9,420 nucleotides of DNA from contig CAZEJK010000197.1 in assembly GCA_964512045.1 (NCBI GenBank), forward strand, positions 1 through 9,420, given 5' to 3'. A program made the position numbers and the translations under genes. The notes under the pieces were generated by a model. That model did not search any database. It was not told the origin of the DNA and worked only from the letters and a program-made list of their open reading frames with translations. Numbering within the stretch: the first letter of the stretch is position 1; each line of letters begins with the position of its first letter. This document shows, one piece after another, positions 6,226 to 9,420 of the stretch. The stretch is from CAZEJK01 sp964512045. GTDB taxonomy: Bacteria > Acidobacteriota > Thermoanaerobaculia > Thermoanaerobaculales > Sulfomarinibacteraceae.

Positions 6226-6893
6226 CATAGCTCCCCGTCCACACGTCGTCGGATGTGCTCAATCCGACAACCGAGATTATATAACCAAACGTACATAGCC
6301 GTAAATAGCAGCACTGACGCGGTCAGCACCACACCGTGGCGAAGATCGAGACCGCCGCTTTCTCCACCGCCCACAGTCTCAGGATGGAGGCTGAACGGCA
6401 TCATTCGCGGCAGCACGAACATCAGAAACGGCACCGTCACGAACGCCAGCACCGCGTACACCGCGGCGAACGCTGCCCTTCGGTCTGGGTCGGGTACGGC
6501 GCCCCGCAACGCGAAGTACGCCGCATAGATCAGCAGCAAGACCGTGATCGAGGTCTGCCGTGGATCCCAGTTCCAGTAGGCGTTCCACATGATCTTCGCG
6601 AACACCGCCCCGGTAACTGTTGCGAGCACGCAGAAGAGCAGGCCGAGCCCGGCGGAGATCTGCGACCGGATATCGTCGCGAGGGTTACGAGCCAACAGAT
6701 AGCGGACCGACGTCACGCATGCCACCAGGAACGCCAGGGCAGCAACCCAAGCCGACGGAACGTGGAAGAACAGGATTCGGCTGCTTTCGCCAACGAAGCC
6801 ACGGGCCGGCTGGACCCACAAGAACGCGGACCCGATCACGGCCACACCGAGGACCAGCACGAGCCAACGGGCGAAGCTTGCGACGCTACTCAT
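6225..6893 (-). CDS. ccmC: Heme-handling membrane protein CcmC
   Basis: CcmC binds heme at the outer face of the membrane and promotes its covalent attachment to CcmE. The 222-residue product has the expected six hydrophobic segments, and its length fits the family (about 220-245). The WWD domain is seen as IMWNAYWNWDPRQTS (101-115). Two histidines match the external heme ligands of E. coli CcmC: H44 in ILFFHVPSAW and H170 in PFSLHP. ATG 6893 overlaps the ccmB stop (6886-6888) by 8 nt. The sequence before the start is only weakly Shine-Dalgarno-like (GTGGG), so coupling to ccmB translation is likely. The downstream overlap with ccmD contains TGATG. Confidence 0.96.
   Translation of the reverse strand: MSSVASFARWLVLVLGVAVIGSAFLWVQPARGFVGESSRILFFHVPSAWVAALAFLVACVTSVRYLLARNPRDDIRSQISAGLGLLFCVLATVTGAVFAKIMWNAYWNWDPRQTSITVLLLIYAAYFALRGAVPDPDRRAAFAAVYAVLAFVTVPFLMFVLPRMMPFSLHPETVGGGESGGLDLRHGVVLTASVLLFTAMYVWLYNLGCRIEHIRRRVDGEL
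6231..6236 (-). promoter_or_regulatory. Ribosome binding site of ccmD
   Basis: GGGGAG on the minus strand, inside the end of ccmC, lies five bases before ATG 6225 and two before ATG 6228. It decides the start in favour of 6225 and supports this very short frame as a real gene. Confidence 0.55.
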
Positions 6894-7566
6894 CCCACAC
6901 CACTGGGAACAACCACACAGACACGATGGTCATTGCACCCCCTAGACCAACGAGCGCTCGCAACGACGCGACCGCCCCTGCAGGATCGCCCGCCGCAGCA
7001 GCAGTCGTGCCCTGGATGACGGCAATCAGGAGCGGAAGCAGCAACGGCAACGAAAGCACCGTGAACAGCGTGCCCGAAGCCATGGCACGGGCGATCATCG
7101 CCGCCACGATCGTGGTCGTCACCGCCAGGCCGTACCCCCCCACCAGCAGTATCGCGACGAAGAGCCCGCCGGCAGCGACTCGGAACCCCATCAGAATCGA
7201 GTACAACGGAACGATCAGCACCATCAGCGCCAGCAGGAGGAGGAGGTTGAACGCAAGCTTGCCAGCCCACACAGCCGTCGGGCGTGCTGCGAGCCGCAGC
7301 ATCAGAGCCGTACCGGTCTCCTCCTCATGAACGAACGAGCGGTCGAGGCTCGCCATCGATGAGAACAGCACCACAATCCAGAGCAGAGCGGACAGAACCA
7401 GCGGCCGGTCCGCCTCGGCAAACCGGAACGGACCGATGGCGTAGGACACGGTGACCAGAACCGTCAGGCCGAACAGCAGCATGGCACTGATCGCGACCCG
7501 CGTCCTCAGCTCGCAGCGGGCGTCCTTGACGAGGACTGCGAACGACTCAACCAGCCAGCTCGACAC
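6886..7566 (-). CDS. ccmB: Heme exporter ABC permease CcmB
   Basis: CcmB is the membrane subunit that works with the ATPase CcmA; with CcmC it forms the complex that releases holo-CcmE. The 226-residue product has six hydrophobic segments, a cytoplasmic N-terminus VKDARCELRTR (13-23), the family motif SLDRSFVHEEETG (73-85) and a Leu/Pro-rich SLPLLLPLLI (172-181). GTG 7566 is chosen because GGGGAG lies six bases upstream and because the product then has the usual CcmB length. A longer frame up to 7740 only reads ccmA in another frame. The start lies 20 nt inside the end of ccmA, so the two are translationally coupled. Confidence 0.95.
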   Translation of the reverse strand: MSSWLVESFAVLVKDARCELRTRVAISAMLLFGLTVLVTVSYAIGPFRFAEADRPLVLSALLWIVVLFSSMASLDRSFVHEEETGTALMLRLAARPTAVWAGKLAFNLLLLLALMVLIVPLYSILMGFRVAAGGLFVAILLVGGYGLAVTTTIVAAMIARAMASGTLFTVLSLPLLLPLLIAVIQGTTAAAAGDPAGAVASLRALVGLGGAMTIVSVWLFPVVWDE

Positions 7567-8170
7567 GCCGGTCTCCCCATGCCGCCTCGCGGCTATCGTT
7601 CGTTGCCACCACAAGCGACGTCCCGGCCCCTGCGAGACCGTGTACCGTCTCCTCGAGCCAGTCCCGTCCGGCGGTATCGAGATTGGCGCCGGGCTCGTCC
7701 AACAGCACCACGGCTGGTGTGTGCAGCACGGCCAGCGCAAGCTTCAACCGCTGCTGCATCCCCGTCGAGTACCCTCCGACGACCGTCCTGCGCGCCGGAT
7801 CCAGACCCACCGCTCGAAGCCTCTCGGCGAGCTCGACGTCGGTCATCCTGAGACCACGGACGCTGGCGAAGAACCGCAGGTTCTCCATCGCGTCGAGCTC
7901 GCGGTACACGCTCATCGCCGGGGTCGATACGCCGACATGCCAGCGCCACTTCGAACGCGGAATCTCATCGGCGCCGTCGCGGTAGCAGACGGTCCCGCGA
8001 GTCGGGCGCACCAGACCGCACAGGATTGCGAGCAAGGTCGACTTGCCCGCCCCGTTCCGTCCGACGATCGCCAGGACCCTCCCTGGCTCTACCGAGCCCG
8101 ACACGTCGCGGAGAACGGTCTGCCCGCCGAACCGCTTGGTCAGGTTTGTGAAGGTCAGCGTCACGCTCAC
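7547..8170 (-). CDS. ccmA: Heme exporter ABC ATPase CcmA
   Basis: CcmA is the cytoplasmic ATPase that powers release of heme-loaded CcmE from CcmC. With the start at GTG 8170 it has 207 residues, as usual for CcmA (about 205). The Walker A motif is GRNGAGKST (37-45), the signature YSTGMQQR (134-141) and the Walker B AVVLLDE (153-159), followed by the D-loop PGANLD. The switch position, normally His in ABC ATPases, is Asn (N191 in VVATND). The Q-loop area reads GVSTPAMSVYREL, without a clear Gln, as is often seen in CcmA. The frame stays open upstream to 8302, but the added residues do not match the family and overlap the divergent gene. GTG 8170 starts 7 nt after a TATCGT box, so the operon mRNA is probably leaderless. 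GTG 8164 is an alternative. Confidence 0.94.
   Translation of the reverse strand: MSVTLTFTNLTKRFGGQTVLRDVSGSVEPGRVLAIVGRNGAGKSTLLAILCGLVRPTRGTVCYRDGADEIPRSKWRWHVGVSTPAMSVYRELDAMENLRFFASVRGLRMTDVELAERLRAVGLDPARRTVVGGYSTGMQQRLKLALAVLHTPAVVLLDEPGANLDTAGRDWLEETVHGLAGAGTSLVVATNDSREAAWGDRRVELAG
7573..7578 (-). promoter_or_regulatory. Ribosome binding site that fixes the ccmB start
   Basis: GGGGAG on the minus strand, inside ccmA, lies six bases before GTG 7566. It decides the ccmB start over the upstream in-frame candidates, which fall deep inside ccmA. Confidence 0.6.
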
Positions 8171-8177
8171 GGCCGAA

Positions 8178-8183
8178 ACGATA
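8178..8183 (-). promoter_or_regulatory. Candidate -10 box of the ccm operon (leaderless ccmA)
   Basis: The minus strand has TATCGT with 7 nt before GTG 8170. The expected transcript start coincides with, or lies within a base of, the start codon. No Shine-Dalgarno sequence is close to the start, and a -35 hexamer is not convincing. Confidence 0.45.
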
Positions 8184-8253
8184 CCACGTCTCGAACTCTC
8201 CGCCGAAGCAGACCTCACGACCGCCAGCAGCAGCACATCGGACCCTGGAGCGG

Positions 8254-8259
8254 TATCCT
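8254..8259 (+). promoter_or_regulatory. Candidate -10 box of the DUF434 gene (leaderless)
   Basis: TATCCT lies 6 nt before ATG 8266, the same arrangement and the same hexamer as in front of the HAD gene at 1663-1675. No Shine-Dalgarno sequence precedes the ATG and no good -35 element is seen. Confidence 0.45.
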
Positions 8260-8265
8260 CGAAGC

Positions 8266-9027
8266 ATGCCCGATCGACGACGTCATCGCGGCCCGCACCC
8301 ATCGGATCGGAAGCTGTTTGCCCACAATCAGCAGCCAGCTCTCAGACAGTCCGTTGCCGACCTCGCCTGGCTGCTCGGCCGCGGCTATCCGCCCGATGCG
8401 AGCCTCAAGCTGGTGGGCGACCACCACCGGTTGACCGCCCGCCAGCGTCGCGCGGTCCAGCACGCCACCTGCACCGACGAGCAGCGGCGTCGTCGCCGCT
8501 GTGCTCAGTGTGCGCTTTCGGCGGTGAATGACCGGCTCCTCGTGATCGATGGGTTCAATGTGTTGATCACCGTTGAAAGTGCCATCGCCGGCGGTGCCTG
8601 CTTCATTGGACGGGACGGCTGCTTGAGAGATCTCGCCAGCGTGCACGGCTCATACCGCACCGTCGAGGAGACACGGCATGCACTGGAGGCCATCGTCCGG
8701 CGTACGATCGCGTGTGGCGTGACGCGGGTACGCTTTCTCCTGGACCGCCCGGTCTCGAACAGCGGTCGGGTCAAGACAGCGCTGGGGGAGATCCTCGAAG
8801 CCCATGGAGCCGAGTGGATCATCGATCTCGTCGATGATACCGACCGTCTCGTAGCGGACCACCATGGGCCGGTGGCAACCTCCGACTCGTGGATTCTCGA
8901 TCGCGCAGACAGCTGGCTGCCGCTCGCACGCGCCGTCGTGGCAGCCGCCGTCGCGGATCCCTGGATCGTCGATCTGTCCGACGACGAGCATGCGCCACCG
9001 GAGCTGATGGATCGTCCAAGGTCGTGA
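8266..9027 (+). CDS. DUF434-type protein with PIN/NYN-like C-terminal domain
   Basis: This 253-residue protein has an N-terminal DUF434-type region (about 4-70) with RRGPHP-like HRGPHPSDRKLF, LAWLLGRGY and LKLVGDHHRLTARQRRAV. An Arg/Cys patch follows (C69, C79, C82). The C-terminal domain (about 88-240, DUF5616-like) starts LLVIDGFNVLITVESA and continues with RDGCLRDLASVHGSYR (116-131), FLLDRPVSNSG (157-167) and ATSDSWIL (204-211). D95, D159 and D207, on strand ends in DGxN and TSD contexts, resemble the acidic triad of PIN/NYN nucleases. A nuclease role is inference; I know of no established function. The start ATG 8266 follows a TATCCT box by 6 nt. The gene is divergent from the ccm operon with only 95 nt between, but its motifs do not point to cytochrome maturation. 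A hairpin follows the stop directly. Confidence 0.88.
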   Translation: MPDRRRHRGPHPSDRKLFAHNQQPALRQSVADLAWLLGRGYPPDASLKLVGDHHRLTARQRRAVQHATCTDEQRRRRRCAQCALSAVNDRLLVIDGFNVLITVESAIAGGACFIGRDGCLRDLASVHGSYRTVEETRHALEAIVRRTIACGVTRVRFLLDRPVSNSGRVKTALGEILEAHGAEWIIDLVDDTDRLVADHHGPVATSDSWILDRADSWLPLARAVVAAAVADPWIVDLSDDEHAPPELMDRPRS

Positions 9028-9028
9028 C

Positions 9029-9047
9029 CGGCCGCCGGCGGTGGCCG
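9029..9047 (+). terminator. Stem-loop just after the DUF434 gene
   Basis: CGGCCGCC (9029-9036) pairs with GGTGGCCG (9040-9047) through seven Watson-Crick pairs and one G-U pair, closing a 3-nt loop. It starts one base after the stop codon's neighbour at 9027. There is no T tract. Position and strength fit a terminator in a GC-rich genome. Confidence 0.5.
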
Positions 9048-9240
9048 TGCAGTGACGGTGGAGGCTACGGGTTGGCGGGGTTTCATGGGCTTCGTGGTGC
9101 GGTGGTCGGCGGTTGGAGTTCCGTGGTGGAGAGCGGTAGTGCGGCAGTCAGTACGCGTACCGGTCAACCCGATGGCCAGGGCTTCAGAGCTCCGGGGCCG
9201 GCTACCGGCTGTCGGGACCGGGGCCAGGGCCGATGCCGGG

Positions 9241-9309
9241 CGGCTTCGTTGAGTGGCTTGGGATGGCAGACCCTCCCGCCCATCCGCCGGCGAGACGCCG
9301 GCTTCGTTG
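9241..9309 (+). repeat. 11-bp direct repeat
   Basis: CGGCTTCGTTG occurs at 9241-9251 and again at 9299-9309, 58 bp apart. The second copy overlaps the 3' side and bulge of the 9280-9314 stem-loop. In a GC-rich region a chance match of this length is unlikely but possible. Confidence 0.5.
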
Positions 9310-9314
9310 GATGG
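9280..9314. other. Strong two-part stem-loop
   Basis: The inner stem is GCCGGCG (9286-9292) with CGCCGGC (9296-9302) and a 3-nt loop. The outer stem is CCATCC (9280-9285) with GGATGG (9309-9314), and the 6 nt TTCGTT bulge out on the 3' side of the plus strand. Thirteen pairs in 35 nt make this the most stable local structure outside genes in the window. It may be a terminator for a gene beyond the right edge, or part of a structured RNA. Confidence 0.5.
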
Positions 9315-9420
9315 ATCGAGCACAGCTGTCGAAAGAACCTCTCACACCGCCCACCACGTCATCTCGACCGAGCCTCCGTGGCATTGCGGATGGTGGTGGA
9401 GCACACTCCCGTACCAAGCT

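Larger units (their letters stand above)
9028..9420. other. Right-hand region without a convincing gene
   Basis: After the DUF434 gene I see only short frames with unconvincing composition: 9052-9252 plus and 9202-9417 minus. Neither has a ribosome binding site or a family motif. The first 100 nt are strongly G/T-rich on the plus strand. The region holds two strong stem-loops and an 11-bp direct repeat, which are listed separately. No tRNA or rRNA is recognised. Confidence 0.55.

Noticed and set aside
7567..7740. Extended N-terminus for ccmB starting at 7740
   Set aside because: The added residues are read from ccmA in the wrong frame, do not look like a CcmB N-terminus, and GTG 7566 has a strong ribosome binding site.
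8171..8302. Extended N-terminus for ccmA starting at 8302
   Set aside because: The added part does not resemble an ABC ATPase, would overlap the divergent gene and covers the likely promoters of both genes.
8505..9323. Minus-strand frame of 272 codons opposite the DUF434 gene
   Set aside because: It is antisense to conserved motifs, the product is Ser/Arg/Pro/Thr-rich and shows no domain.
9339..9362. Possible end of a 16S rRNA gene, because CACACCGCCC followed by CACGTCAT resembles the conserved 3' region
   Set aside because: The flanking bases do not match 16S rRNA on either side (no conserved helix 44 or anti-Shine-Dalgarno sequence), so it is a chance resemblance.
1..9420. CRISPR array, insertion sequence or tRNA
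   Set aside because: I saw no regularly spaced repeats, no transposase motifs or terminal inverted repeats, and no cloverleaf-like sequence.

Overview
The window is GC-rich, and its coding strands favour G or C at third codon positions. The organism looks like a GC-rich bacterium, most likely an actinobacterium of a deep lineage such as Acidimicrobiia. This is an inference from three things: high GC, several starts that look leaderless (a -10 box 6-7 nt before a GTG or ATG), and a system I cytochrome c maturation operon of the archaeal/Gram-positive variant type. Deinococcota or Chloroflexota cannot be excluded from sequence alone.

Layout. (1) 1-1362, minus: 454 N-terminal residues of a NodU/CmcH/TobZ-family O-carbamoyltransferase whose C-terminal end lies beyond the left edge. 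(2) 1363-1674: divergent intergenic region with promoter elements for both sides. (3) 1675-2352, plus: a HAD-superfamily phosphatase with a probably leaderless GTG start. (4) 2353-2410: a convergent gap holding a perfect 7-bp hairpin that probably ends transcription from both sides. (5) 2411-8170, minus: a tight operon in the transcription order ccmA-ccmB-ccmC-ccmD-ccmE-ccmF-unknown gene, with overlaps at every junction except ccmE/ccmF. (6) 8171-8265: a short divergent promoter region. (7) 8266-9027, plus: a DUF434-type protein with PIN/NYN-like motifs, followed at once by a hairpin. (8) 9028-9420: no convincing gene, but strong stem-loops and an 11-bp direct repeat.

How the genes work together. 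CcmA and CcmB form the ABC part that drives release of holo-CcmE. CcmC (WWD domain) presents heme, CcmD is the small membrane adaptor, CcmE is the covalent heme chaperone, and CcmF (WWD domain) is the cytochrome c heme lyase. The CcmE here has Cys-Pro-Ser-Lys-Tyr (CxxxY) instead of the HxxxY of the E. coli protein. This is the hallmark of the variant system I known from archaea and some bacteria, which lacks CcmH. In agreement, no CcmH, CcmG or CcmI is encoded here. The slot after ccmF holds an unrecognised 217-residue protein with one membrane anchor and no CxxC motif. CcmF itself is about 200 residues longer than the E. coli protein, and the extra part looks like extra copies of its own periplasmic beta domain. 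These two points, with the DUF434 protein, are the parts most worth following up.
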